Assembly: GCA_000328365.1 (NCBI GenBank)
Contig: KB308980.1
Span: 47,489 to 111,488, forward strand
Source of the DNA: Capitella teleta
Lineage: Eukaryota; Annelida; Polychaeta; Capitellidae
Reading direction: 5' to 3'
Length of the DNA stretch: 64,000 nt
The position numbers were made by a program, and so were the translations under genes. Below, piece by piece: positions 1 through 10,913 of the stretch; positions within the stretch are counted from its first letter, which is position 1; each line of letters starts with the position of its first letter. The notes beneath the pieces are model-generated. The model searched no databases. It was not told the DNA's origin and worked only from the letters and a program-made list of their open reading frames with translations.

Positions 1-408
1 TCAGTTTTATTCTAGGTTACTTCTTTCAACTGAAGAATGAGGTGGTGCTCCTCTGAGGGAAGGGGGGAGGTTCAGACATCAAAGTTATCCCCAAATCGAA
101 AGCGCCTCTGCGTTATGATTCTAAGTCATTTGCCTTCTTGGGAGAGCTGAGGGGAGAAGGACAAAGGCAGTGTACGTAGCATAGGATCATTAATATGGAA
201 CTATCATACAATTGCGTACGGTTCCTACGCCACTGTACACTAAGCATACAGCGAAACGATTCTGCGATCTCCCATTTAACGCAATGGCATAATGCTGAAG
301 CCTGGGCGCGCCAGCCCGGAACCCGGCTTCCCGCTTGGCGGCGCTATCTCTGCTCTCATTTCACTTTAACGGCTCAGTGATCGAGCTTTCTTGGCTCCAT
401 ACTCAATA
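1..408. other. Intergenic, nothing recognised
   Basis: Only short unconvincing reading frames occur here. GC is a little raised at 300-345, but there is no domain, tRNA fold or terminal repeat that I can support. Confidence 0.4.
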
Positions 409-1014
409 TACAGAGTGGGCCAAAAGTAGTTAGTCTATCTACTCAATGTTTAAAAAAAAGGAATTTTTTTTCCTAAAATGTTTCAATTATTCCAACAAAT
501 AACTACCTGGTATGGATTGACTATGTCATTCTGCAGGGGCACCGAATAGCTCAATTGGTTCAACCGGCTGACTGCAATCCTATGCCGACCGTGGGGGTCG
601 AGGTCCCGGGTTCGAGACCCTATCAGGCCACGGGTGTTATGTTTGTGAATTTTAATTGTAATCCGTTATAATTGTAATTCTTCGGTGACTCTGCAGTGCT
701 GCCCAACTGCGCAATAAGGCCGGCCGCTGTGTACTACTGTCTATGGTGGTATGCAGAATAAAGAACCCTTGGGATTTATCGATAAGAGTAGGGGAAACCC
801 CTGTCCCAGGCCTTCTGTTCTGGCGCCCGTATCATCTGATTGGTGTGAGTGGAGCCGTATATAACCCTATCACGTATCACGTATTTTATTCTGCACCCAT
901 TTATGCAAAGAAATCAAATAAAAGGTTCATTTTGAGTGAGGGAGGAACATTTAAATGCGAGTGGTGAGTGATCGCGAAGAGAGTAAAATCAAATGAGCCC
1001 CTGAACGAGCATTA
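409..1014 (+). repeat. Copy 1 of a 250-bp dispersed repeat, split by a SINE
   Basis: The sequence starts TACAGAGTGGGCCAAAAGT and ends near ACGAGCATTAT. With the insertion at 536-887 set aside it matches the repeat at 61483-61733 along its whole length (about 246 against 251 bp) in the same orientation. The TA followed by CAGAGTGGG resembles the left end of a Tc1/mariner-type element, but I see no matching right-hand inverted end. The class is therefore inferred, while the two-copy relationship is seen directly. Confidence 0.75.
536..887 (+). mobile_element. tRNA-derived SINE with 8-bp target duplication
   Basis: A 352-bp insertion is flanked by ATTCTGCA at 528-535 and again at 888-895. Its head carries pol III promoter boxes: an A box TAGCTCAATTGG near 548 and a B box GGGTTCGAGACCC near 608. 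The anticodon region does not fold as a working tRNA. The body is unrelated to tRNA and I see no long A tail. The undisturbed repeat copy at 61483 shows the empty site, which defines the ends well. Confidence 0.75.
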
Positions 1015-1324
1015 TGATTATGATTATGAGCATTATGCGAAGAGTTTTCAATCGAGAACCATGTTAACGGCAGCAAAAGTTTGCACTAAATTATCTCAAA
1101 AACTAATCATGACCTCGAGAGTATTCAGACCCTGAAATTAAAAGGAGTAGAAATAAAGAAAAGGTTAAACCTTATTTATTTTTAATTTTACCTTATTAAT
1201 TGCATGTCAAAAAAAAAACCAAACAAACAAAAAAACAACGTAGTAATGTAAGTAGAACAAAAACAAAACAAAACAAGAAGACAATATAGTACATACAATT
1301 AGATAATCAATTGGTACACATATA

Positions 1325-1640
1325 CAGTAAAAGCTCGTTACAACGACACTCATTACACTGACAAATTCACTTATCGACAGCTTTTTGGTCGAAACCGATC
1401 TGCCACAATGTTAAAAGCCCGATACACTGACAAAATTCACTGTTCCGACACTGACAGGCAAAACGTCAAACAAATGTGCCTTTAACATTGAAATCTAGCT
1501 CATTACAACGACAGGCCGTCGCCTGGAGGTTGCTCATGTTCAATGACACGCGACTGTCTCCGATGTTCACTGACTCACGACGGACGACTCACATAAATTA
1601 TAGTTCTGATGTTGTCGGCATGTAATTGTTGCGATGTTTC
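1325..1640 (+). mobile_element. pogo-like DNA transposon fragment
   Basis: After a TA, the sequence CAGTAAAAGCTCGTTACAAC looks like the left end of a pogo/Tigger element. A similar stretch (AGCTCATTACAACGACAGG) recurs near 1497. No right terminus or transposase frame was found, so this is a fragment and its right limit is approximate. Confidence 0.45.
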
Positions 1641-1918
1641 CCTAAATATCAAAGATTCAATTCAATGGTTTGTTGGTAAACAACTCAGAAGAAAGGATTA
1701 AAGCTGTGAACGCCGACGCTGAACACAGAGAGTGAAATGCACATCTCCCGCTCAATTAAAGCAACGGATAGGTAGCGGTAGCCTTTGTCGGCTTTTAAAG
1801 CATTATTGTTTGTTTCGATTACAAAAGATAAAAAGTCCTGTGATCGTTGCCGATGATCGGAAAAATACTCTATGAATATTCAATGAACTTCCGGCGACAG
1901 AGTGAGCGCTCGAGGTGT

Positions 1919-1949
1919 GAATATATATATATATTATGATATGATATTA

Positions 1950-2009
<60 letters not shown>
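1919..2009. repeat. (AT)n microsatellite
   Basis: About 90 bp of nearly pure AT dinucleotides with a few GAT interruptions, followed by the palindrome TTGCTATTTAAATAGCAA. Array length is likely polymorphic. Confidence 0.9.
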
Positions 2010-2013
<4 letters not shown>

Positions 2014-2286
2014 CTATTTAAATAGCAACATAAACACACGCACACGCACACGCCATCTTGCTGAGCAACAGTGAGATACAACGCCTGTGATTGGTCAAAA
2101 AGTACAACTAATGCCATTGGTTGATATGCGGCTCATTAATATTCATGATTCCCCAACCTATGTAGGAAAAAAAAATATGCCCCCCCGGACCCCCCTAGTG
2201 TTGCTGCGCCGCTTCGCGGCGCAGGTGTCCCCCTATCATTTCCTTCAATTTGGGCCCCCCAAGTCTGGGAACGTTCCTACGCCTCT

Positions 2287-2366
2287 GCGTGTGCGTGTGC
2301 ATGTGCATGTGTGTGTGCATGTGCATGTTCGTGTGTGCATGTGCGTGTGCGTGTGCGTGTGCGTGG
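2287..2366. repeat. (GT)n-type microsatellite
   Basis: Imperfect GTGTGC/GTGCAT repeats. They create the His-Ala or Val-His low-complexity reading frames on both strands, which are not genes. A shorter CA-rich run at 2033-2052 is the complementary motif. Confidence 0.85.
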
Positions 2367-2883
2367 TTTTTTTTTACCCAGCCAGAGCGCAGGGATGGGG
2401 ATACGGCATCATACAACCCCTAACTGAGTGCCATAGGAAAATGAAAATCTGACAACATGCACGAATTAAATTTTGTTTCTGTCTCGTTAAATTAATGTGC
2501 TTTCTGAAGCTGCATGCAGACGGCGAAAAATACTAGTAGATACAAAGAAAAGGTAATTTATATCGAATTTCTTTGGAAATCAGGGTAATACATGCAAATT
2601 TATTCACTTTTCCGTTATCAGGTCTCAAGATCAATCAAAAGGAATTCCTAAGAAAAATGCTCGTATGTGCAGTTTGCCGTTTGGTGGCAAATCGTTTTGT
2701 GCGAAGTGATTCGTTCAATAGCTGATAATAATCGACTACATTTCCGTCTGGGCATTTTCAAGATGGATGCGCCCGGAGAGCCGCTGTAAAAGGAAACTTG
2801 AACAGCCATCGTTGCCGTTATCCTGTGTTTTATTGAATGGCATGACGTGATTATTGTGTGGAAGGCGAACATATACACCAGCA

Positions 2884-4510
2884 ATGGACGAGTTTCTTCT
2901 CGGAGGAATAGCTGCCTCCGGTGCGGGTTTTTTCACCAATCCGCTGGAAGTGGCCAAGACTCGCATGCAGTTGCAAGGCGAAATGAAGGCCAGAGGCCAA
3001 TACAGGGTTCATTATAAGAATGTCTTCCATGCCTTTTACACCATTGGTAAAGTCGATGGCGTGTGTGCGCTGCAGAAGGGTCTCGTTCCTGCGTTGTGGT
3101 ACCAGTTCTTCATGAACGGATTTCGCCTCGGGGCGTATCAAGTATTCTCTAACCTCGGCTGGAACAAGGACAAAGATGGCAAGGTGTCATTTGTGCGTTC
3201 CGTGTTCATGGGAGCTGCGTCCGGCTGCGTGGGAGCCGCGTGTGGAAGCCCTTTCTATATGGTAGCAATTAATTGCTATTATGCATGATAATAAATCATA
3301 TTACTCAGTTACTGGGGTGTTTGGTACACTTGTCATATTAACCCGGACCCACAAACGCGGAAGAATACATTCAACATAAGCCAAATTAAACGGTTGTCAC
3401 GTGACACAACAAAGCCACGTGCTTCTCCAATACCACACATCTTATCAGGTCACGAGGTCACATTATAATATTATAATGACCTAGCATTCACCATGCTTAT
3501 AATGCACACATAACTCAACCCCTTTATCGAATTCCGCGCTGGCGCAATCGGATAGACCGGTGGTGCTTTAAGCTGTACGGTCCGAGATCGAATCCCGTCA
3601 CTAGTCAGTTTATCTTCACTCATAATAATTGCATGTTTCCTTTCTTCCGAGTAAAGGCATACAACGACGGAGATGTGCAAGGCTACTAGACAAGAGAAAA
3701 AAAAACTTACCCCATTTTTGTCTCTATACCTCTAAAAATTCATAGCGCCCTTTTTAGAGCGATGGCGGGACCCTCCCCCCAATTGCATGATTTGGGGTCC
3801 GGGTTGATATGACAAGTGCTCCGGGTGTTTTTAAAGCCTAGGTGTTCTTGTGCCTCGTTCAATAATGGAATATTTAATTGTAAGTTGCTGAATTTTGTTG
3901 TGATTTTCAGGTGAAAACTCAGCTTCAAGCTCAAGCCAACCAAGCCATTGCCGTTGGCTACCAGCGGGAGCTCCCAGGAATGTTCGGTGCTTTGAGAGTT
4001 GCATTCCATGAACACGGTGTGCGTGGTCTTTGGCGTGGAGTGAGCGGTGCTGTGCCTCGGGTGATGGTCGGGTCAGGCGCCCAGCTGTCGACCTTTTCCA
4101 CTGCACTTGAAATCATCATCAGCCTGAAGGTACGACTCGACCATCTTCACTGATTGAATAACTATAATTTTTCATTCAAGATTTTCCGTGAAGGCAGCTT
4201 ATGGAACACGCTCTCAGCGAGTATGTGCAGTGGTGTGGTGGTTGTGATGTTCATGACGCCCTTTGACGTTGTTTCAACTCGTCTCTACAACCAGGCTACA
4301 GACACCCATGGCAAAGGCATCTATTACAAAGGCCTCAGTGACTGTTTCCTCAAGATTTTCCACAATGAAGGTCTCTGGGGTTTCTACAAGGGCTGGGGGG
4401 CATCGCTCTTCCGCCTTGGGCCACACACCGTCCTGAGTCTAGTGTTTTGGCAAGAGACGCGGAGATGGTATGCCGTCATGAAACAGAAGGTCAACGAACC
4501 AGAGATCTGA
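2884..4510 (+). CDS. SLC25A35: Mitochondrial carrier SLC25A35
   Basis: Predicted 308-aa inner-mitochondrial-membrane solute carrier in three coding exons: 2884-3261, 3911-4129 and 4181-4510, all joining in phase 0 at GT-AG sites. It shows the three tandem carrier repeats, with signatures PLEVAKTR in repeat 1, PFYMVKTQ across the first splice and PFDVVSTR in repeat 3. The close match to vertebrate SLC25A35 (about 300 aa), including FTNPLEV, MQLQGE, LQKGL and FRLGPHT, supports the name. I chose the ATG at 2884 because the ortholog begins MDF; an in-frame start at 2854 would add ten residues. The transported substrate is not settled for this subfamily. Intron 1 holds a SINE and intron 2 is only 51 bp. 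The frame is intact. Confidence 0.93.
3534..3705 (+). mobile_element. tRNA-derived SINE in SLC25A35 intron 1
   Basis: The head GCGCTGGCGCAATCGGATAG holds an A-box-like motif, and GATCGAATCCC is a B-box-like motif 45 bp later. The piece ends near a run of nine A at 3697-3705. It differs from the SINE at 536, so it is a second family. I could not define a target duplication. Confidence 0.55.
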
Positions 4511-5486
4511 TTAGTTGATGATCTAGAAGTGTAATTCTCAACCTTGAAATAATCTGAAGGGGAATTAATTTATCTCAATTGTTTAGCTAAATTGGCAATC
4601 GCACAATTAGCATTTGCCTAAAGAATTTGTTTATGTTTGTCACAATTAGCAAGTGCCTGGTCAGCTTTTGTTAATTTGTATTTTATCATATCTGTGCCAA
4701 ATTGATTGATAGTTTGTCTTTATGAGATATGTTTCTCATAACAATATGACATGGTTTATGCTACAAAATTTTAATCCTTTTTTTATTCTATCTCAATAAT
4801 ATATTTCTCCTTATTTCTCATTTGTGAAATCTGGAGGACATAACAGTCAACCCTCATGTTGTTCAAATCATTCAAAACCATTCTTTTCATTAGAAAAAGT
4901 GAATTGTGAAATTAAATACAGTTTATAACTATTTTTATTAGCATGATACAAATCCATTCCTGGCAACAATCGATCATATTATAATGGAAATTTAATTGTA
5001 CATCAGAAATGAAACCCATTTCATTCCGTTCGGTGTGGATGGTTCAATTTTTACATTTATTACTTTTACATATGCCATTATCTGAGATCTGTCCTGGGTC
5101 ATTATCCTGTGATCGATGTCTTGTACACTTACAGGACAGGTATGAGTAAAGCCATTGAATGCATTATTCTCAATTCGTTATGCAATTTCTCTGAAATGCA
5201 AGTTCTGAAAGTCATGCCTAATCAAAATAAAGAGATAAAGATTGCATTTAAATTGTGCCCCCACCGGTGTACTATCTCTTTAATTTATGCACATAACTAA
5301 ACTGAAAAGCCCTGCTTGCTATCAGTATAATCAAAAGCCATGAACTCATTACGGACATGACATGTACCAATAGGCAATTATTACACCATAACATCCAATA
5401 GTCACAGAATGTATGTGCTATGTTTGATTTATGCTGCAACAGTCTACACGGTTTGAATAATGTGTACATCATGTTGAATTGTGATT

Positions 5487-5492
5487 AATAAA
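5487..5492 (+). other. Poly(A) signal of SLC25A35
   Basis: AATAAA lies about 980 bp after the stop codon and is the best hexamer before the neighbouring gene's 3' end. Assignment is inferred from position. Confidence 0.5.
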
Positions 5493-5531
5493 AAATGTGA
5501 ATTAGAATTGGTTTAAATTCAAAATTGTGGA

Positions 5532-5537
5532 TTTATT
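5532..5537 (-). other. Poly(A) signal of the PLEKHM1-like gene
   Basis: TTTATT on the + strand reads AATAAA on the minus strand, about 460 bp after the stop. It sits 40 bp from the SLC25A35 signal, so the two transcripts probably meet or overlap by tens of bases. Confidence 0.5.
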
Positions 5538-5999
5538 CAGTCTTACAAATTATACAAAATATGGAATATAGAAAGTGAATACATGCGGCCTGTGAAGCAA
5601 TTTATCAATAGTTTCTTTCAAATTGTGAGCTTTTCAATGAGTTTACAATGTACATCAGATTATCTAATTGCTTCAATTACCATTTAGATTACAACACATG
5701 TTAAATCACAAAAGAGAAAAAGACTAGAAAATGTTTTATAAACGAGAGGTAACATCACCAGGCACAGGTAAGAAAGCGAAATGAGATCAGTTAAAGGAAT
5801 GGGGAAGAAAAATATAAAATCATAATGCACTTTCAAATCCAGGTACAAATTATATTATGACACAGATATGTATGCATTACCAACCCCTGATTCCAAAATG
5901 AAGTACTCAAAAGACACAACGGTTCCATGAGAGGTATGAGGCATTATATTTTTGATATATTTCAGTTCAAGGCACTGGTATTTGATCCTCTTTGTGTGG

Positions 6000-8900
6000 T
6001 TATGATGAGATTTGCACGCTAGGGCTGCTGGTTGCCCTGGAAGACGTTGCCGACTGCCTCCTGACGAGGCGTCGGGCGCATTTAGGGCACGCGATCAGTT
6101 CAGTCTTACATTCCTTGTGGTACACAGATTTGCACTCGACACACTGTGGATGGCGAAATATAATAAATTAGGTTGTTCAATAAATGCGTGACATACCCTT
6201 GTGGTGGAGTCCATCTGGAAGGGATAGATCACGCGACCCTTGTTGCATATTTCACAGATGAAGCCTTTCACGCTGCACAGATTGCAACCGTAGACATGTT
6301 TCGTACAGAACTTGATTACTTTCTGTATGCTGTCACCAAGGTAACCTGATGAGACTTGAAGCAGATCCTGGATAATAACAGTTAAGACACGGATGAGTCA
6401 TCGTGAGTGACTCACGTTAAGTGAGTAGGTATGGATGTCATCATAGAAGTACTCTTTCGGCCAGACTTGTCGACGTAAATCGTCAGCCACGGTCGGTCGG
6501 CAGGTGAACAGGTAGATCTTCAAGAAATACAACTGCATTCTGAGATGCTGTGGATGTGAAGTGTTGATAAGTGGTAGATCCAAAGACTGTGCACTCACTA
6601 GAATACGGACAAGTTCAGGAACATGTTGATAGATAGCTGGGTTCAACTTCTGTATGTTCAGAAGTGGTTCCTCCTCAACTAAGCGTAAAAACTCATAATT
6701 CCTCCGAGCAACTAGAGAATATCTTCTGGTGAACGAATCGATCAGAAGTAGGAAAGCTTACCTTGGTGTTTGGTGAAATCCCAATTGTAGATGATCCGGG
6801 ACGGGATGTAGTAAGTCTCATTCTCATGGCACTCATAGCAGTAATAACCTCCGTTATAAGTACACACCCTTGCTTTGCCATAAACTGCAAACATTTCAGA
6901 TATTAAAAACACATCACGGATTAAATGTGAAAGAGTACTCACACATGCCAACGGGTCGTGAGCATGTTTTGCACTGGTAATTCTGTGCATCCAATCCTCT
7001 CTCCGGACACAAATCGCCAATAATCTCAAGCAAAGGTTGGTATTTCTACAAGTAACTGACATTAGTTTTGCCCCCCACAGATATGAAAACCAAACTCACA
7101 GGATCTGACAAGTACGATTTATCACCAGGAACCAAATCGGGAAGGACTTCGAACTCAAATGGTTCAGAATCAAAGGAATTTTCCTAGAGGGAGGAGGTAT
7201 TCAAGGTACTAATCATTTGCGGTTCTTAACAGTCACTTAGCAATATTTATGATTTAAGGTACTGCCTACATTAAGCTCGAAATACTCACTGGGCTCATTA
7301 GTAATTTCCTCGGCCGTTCTGGCTCATCTGTGGCTTCAGCCGGTTTAGCCGAATTCTCCGGCAAAGATTGCAGAACATCAGATAAAGTCGGTTGCTCCAG
7401 CGATCGTGAGGTTTGGTTGTAATTGTGCAACAATGAGTTAAAACTCTCTGTTAAAATGAAACAGTGATGAAGTCGAGGAGGACCATGGTTACACGCATTC
7501 TCACCGTCAATAGGAATAGGACTTGATTCCCTCGCGTCCTGCCTCAAGCGCACGTCAGGAAGGACATCTGGTTCAAAGTCTGACGACCATCCGCGCAGAG
7601 CTCCAAGAGAGTTCCCACTTGGCTCGTCAGTTTCATGCTCTTCCTCATCAATGGAACATACGGGAGCCAAGACAGGAACACTGCTGGGAGGGGAGCCAGC
7701 GCTCAGTGCATCAGATGCTATTTCCACATCACTTATGGTCGCTACAGCGTTTGTTAGCTCCGGTTGAAGGGGAGGTGATTTCTTTGGTAGGAAGTCAGTG
7801 ATGGATGGTTTGCGCTCCAACTTTGCCGTTGCCCCTTCCGCATGTATTGGCCCAGTGTCGGCTAAGATGGCTCTGAACTTTAGCTCTTCTAAGTCTTGAA
7901 GTATAGATGGCATCACGCTGTTGTCGCGAGCGTCAGTAAAATCAGGAATTGACACAGCGCTGGTATCTGTGCTGGTCGTGGCTGAGTGCCTCACGGTCAG
8001 TTTACGAATTTCGTCAATGTCTTTCTGACTGAGTCCGGTGTTCCCCAAAGGTGTATTAAGAGGGGTCTCTGGGGTCAATGCGCTATTGGTGACAATCTGA
8101 CGATGCCCTGAGCTGGCCTCAGGGACCTCAGCTGTTACGCTGGCGACTTCTAAAAAGGCAAATGAATGCATTCGTAGATGAGAAACGGATTTAAGCATAC
8201 CAGGGAGTTTTGAAGGAACGACTGGTTGTGGGAATTCCTGGCCTTTTACATAACCAGCAAGAATTAACGGCGTTGTAGTCCACAGATTGAGTACACTGCT
8301 GTTGTAGGAGAGTTCAAACGCAAAATATGAAAGACCTGAAAATTAAGAGATAAGATATTTCAATAGAAACAATGCAATCAAACTCACTTTGAATGTATGA
8401 CTTGAAAATGTCACACTGTTCGTCATCGCGTAAATATGCAAATGCCTGGTAATACCGGTTGAGCGTTTTCCTGTCAGCAGACAAAGCCTCCAGATAACTC
8501 TCCATGAGACCTTCGTTCAACGCTAACCGAATCCATGCTCGACATAATCCAACTTCGGCTGAAATCTGACTAAGATGCTTCAGCTGTGACACAACATCTC
8601 TGTGAGTGATGTTGGTCAGCAATGACCAGAAATTCTGCCGGTCAGAACCTTTTCATAAGCACACACACATCACCCGCATGCATCACCCACCTTGCTAGAC
8701 GGCCATGATTTGAGTCCATGAAGAAAAACCGCCTCCAGGATATTGCAAACTGCGTTGGCAGAATCAGTACTAAAAATCAAATAATACAAGTTATATATCA
8801 GAGGCTGTTTTTCAAATATCCTGGGTCGCTCACGCAACAACCCCTATCGAGTAACTTCAGAATATATTATAAAAATTAATAAAGCATAAATATTATTATA

Positions 8901-9064
8901 ATACCGGTGCTTGAAATACCGGTAATTCCATCGCACATAGTACCTGGGAATGGGGGTGTCACATCCAATGAAGACCTTCTGCAGGTCCTGGACGGCCGAT
9001 TTGAGAACAGTGGTTAGGTTGAGTTTGATTCTGCCCTCTTTGGCTAACTCCTGTGGGGAAGGCC
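6000..9064 (-). CDS. PLEKHM1-like RUN and Rubicon-homology adaptor without PH domains (5' end missing)
   Basis: Thirteen coding exons (high to low): 9064-8944, 8769-8691, 8634-8388, 8335-8201, 8149-7505, 7447-7290, 7183-7100, 7045-6943, 6884-6762, 6711-6599, 6547-6416, 6367-6197, 6143-6000; phases agree and several introns are 50-60 bp. They encode about 751 aa. Residues about 10-190 form a RUN domain very close to PLEKHM1 ([40 protein letters not shown]). A long acidic/Ser-rich linker follows. The C-terminus is a Rubicon-homology/zinc domain with [43 protein letters not shown] and a final CPKCARR. Vertebrate PLEKHM1 (about 1056 aa) has two PH domains in between and links Rab7 and HOPS on late endosomes; none is visible here. 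The first exon, before the acceptor at 9065, was not found. DEF8 is less likely because it lacks a RUN domain. Confidence 0.85.
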
Positions 9065-9149
9065 CTGCAAAAAGGAAACCAATTTGAATTATGGGCAGAC
9101 TTCGCTCTTTTGTCATCAGATATTTGCCACAATCAATGCACAAGATTTA

Positions 9150-10138
9150 TCCGCTGATGCAACATGCTTGGAAAGCATGTGGTTTAATTATTCATAGTTT
9201 CATTTCGTCAGAATAACAATCCACTTCAAGTGGACAGCAATGTAATCATACAGCTGTTTGCGAAATCCCACTATTCAAATGGATGTAGAACAAATCAAAA
9301 AACACAAACGGATGACAAAACAATGCACCTGCATTCAACCATTGGTTACATAATACAATGGATAATAAATTTTAATAACCCCTTTCAAATAATATATTGA
9401 AATAGATCACTGAGATTAGGCACATCTGTGTTCACTTAACCAGTAATGATTCCATGAAAATGAGAGCATTATACGTGAGCTTCAGACGTTAGTGTGCTTT
9501 GGTTATCGGCTTATTGCGTATTCGATAAATTGAGACGTGAGACCACATCGAGGCACTGTGAATTTCTGGTTATTACGAGGAATGTTGTGTTTCAGATTAA
9601 AAACACTTAAATTCAGTAAGGGCATTCATGTGAAGTATAATCGATATGGAGTAATAATAATCATTTTATTGATACCGTGTATAGTAAATATTATCACTGG
9701 CTCGTGTGATAAGAGAGCGTTAAGACTATAGGACTAACAAGAGGTTCATGAGTGTAACAGTATTACATAACCAGATAACAGAATGGGTCAAGTCGATGTA
9801 TCTACACTGTATAATCTATTGAATGCATTGCGCCTGGCATATGACTGAGCACTCAGTGCCTGAACCTTATATCAACCTCACGAGTTACCAAGCTTGCGAC
9901 ACTGAAGCGCAAAGAACTCTTTTAGGGACACCACACATTTGGATATTTGCCAAAAAACTTTTTGGCTTCAACTGCGCATTGAGGATGAATTTGATGACTG
10001 CATTAGTTTACGTTGCATCAATACCGCCATTGAGTTACCAAAGAGTTTTAAATTTTAAACTGAATATAAAAATTTATAAGAATTAAAAAAAGCTTCTTAC
10101 GGGGTATCTTAAATTACTTAATTACCGGGTACTAACTA
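9150..10138. other. AT-rich intergenic stretch
   Basis: This should contain the promoter and first exon of the PLEKHM1-like gene, but I could not identify either. On the minus strand an ATG near 9455 followed by GTTAAGT would be in the wrong phase for the next exon. Confidence 0.3.
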
Positions 10139-10911
10139 CAGTCAGACCCCGTTAATCCGCCGTCATGTAATCCGCCCTTTTCGTTAATCCGACTCCGACC
10201 ACGATTCTAGGTAACGAATCTACATTTTACCATTGCGTGTCGAAAACAAACATCAGCCACGACACACTAATTGTCGGCGATTTCTTTAAAGTCGGGTCAA
10301 TTCAACAACTGGCGCCTCCCCGTTTGTTTAACGGCGATTCGCGTTGTTTAATTAACTTATTAAGCGTTAAAATCGCAGGCGAAAATTCTGTTAGGTCTTT
10401 AATTTAATTGGTCTCTGGGTTAAGCGATGTTCAGGAGCGGAACGAACGAGATGACGCAGTTGTGAGTGGAGAAGCGAGTGGATCTGAGCCCGCGAAGGAA
10501 GTCTTGGCGGGGGGAGCGAGGCAGCACGTGCGCGCATTAATGCTATATTTCGAGAGATTCGAGGAGTCGGAGGCAGCGAAGCAAGAAAATAGAGATGAAC
10601 TTCACAGATTGGGCGTGGTGGAACGGCATATCACAGATTGAATAATGCCGCTAAAGCAGACAACAATGACTGATTTTATCAAACAATAAAAATCTTTAAT
10701 TGGCCTCATGTGATCGTTTGTGAGGTCTTTTTTACCTCCTGCTTCATTCCTAATGGTATATGCTACTACGCTAATGCATGCCATGGGTTTTGGGGGTTTT
10801 AAAATGACACACAATTTTGATCAATTTGTGGCCTGAAATGTAATCCGCCCTTTTCGTTAATCCGTCAGTTTTCTTGGGAACGGAGGAGGGCGGATTAACG
10901 GGGTCTGACTG
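10139..10911 (+). mobile_element. Tigger/pogo-like DNA transposon, internally deleted (copy 1)
   Basis: The element is flanked by TA on both sides. Its ends are perfect inverted repeats starting CAGTCAGACCCCGTTAAT, with a subterminal repeat of GTAATCCGCCCTTTTCG at both ends. At 773 bp it is far shorter than an autonomous Tigger. A frame at 10408-10641 (VRALMLYFERFEESEAA) resembles the C-terminal tail of a pogo-type transposase; the catalytic domain is absent. A longer, more diverged copy lies at 24319-25492. Confidence 0.8.
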
Positions 10912-10913
10912 TA

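Noticed and set aside
536-640. Possible tRNA gene with clear A and B boxes
   Set aside because: The acceptor and anticodon stems do not pair and an insertion duplication surrounds a longer body, so it is a SINE head.
2195-2416. His-Ala-rich frame on the minus strand
   Set aside because: It is the translation of a GT/CA microsatellite; no other protein feature.
3534-3605. Possible tRNA gene in the SLC25A35 intron
   Set aside because: B box is imperfect and no cloverleaf closes; taken as a tRNA-derived SINE.
7186-8149. Hidden PH domains in the PLEKHM1-like linker
   Set aside because: The linker is Ser/Pro/acidic with no beta-strand and terminal Trp pattern, and the splice phases leave no room for unread exons in introns of about 50-100 bp.
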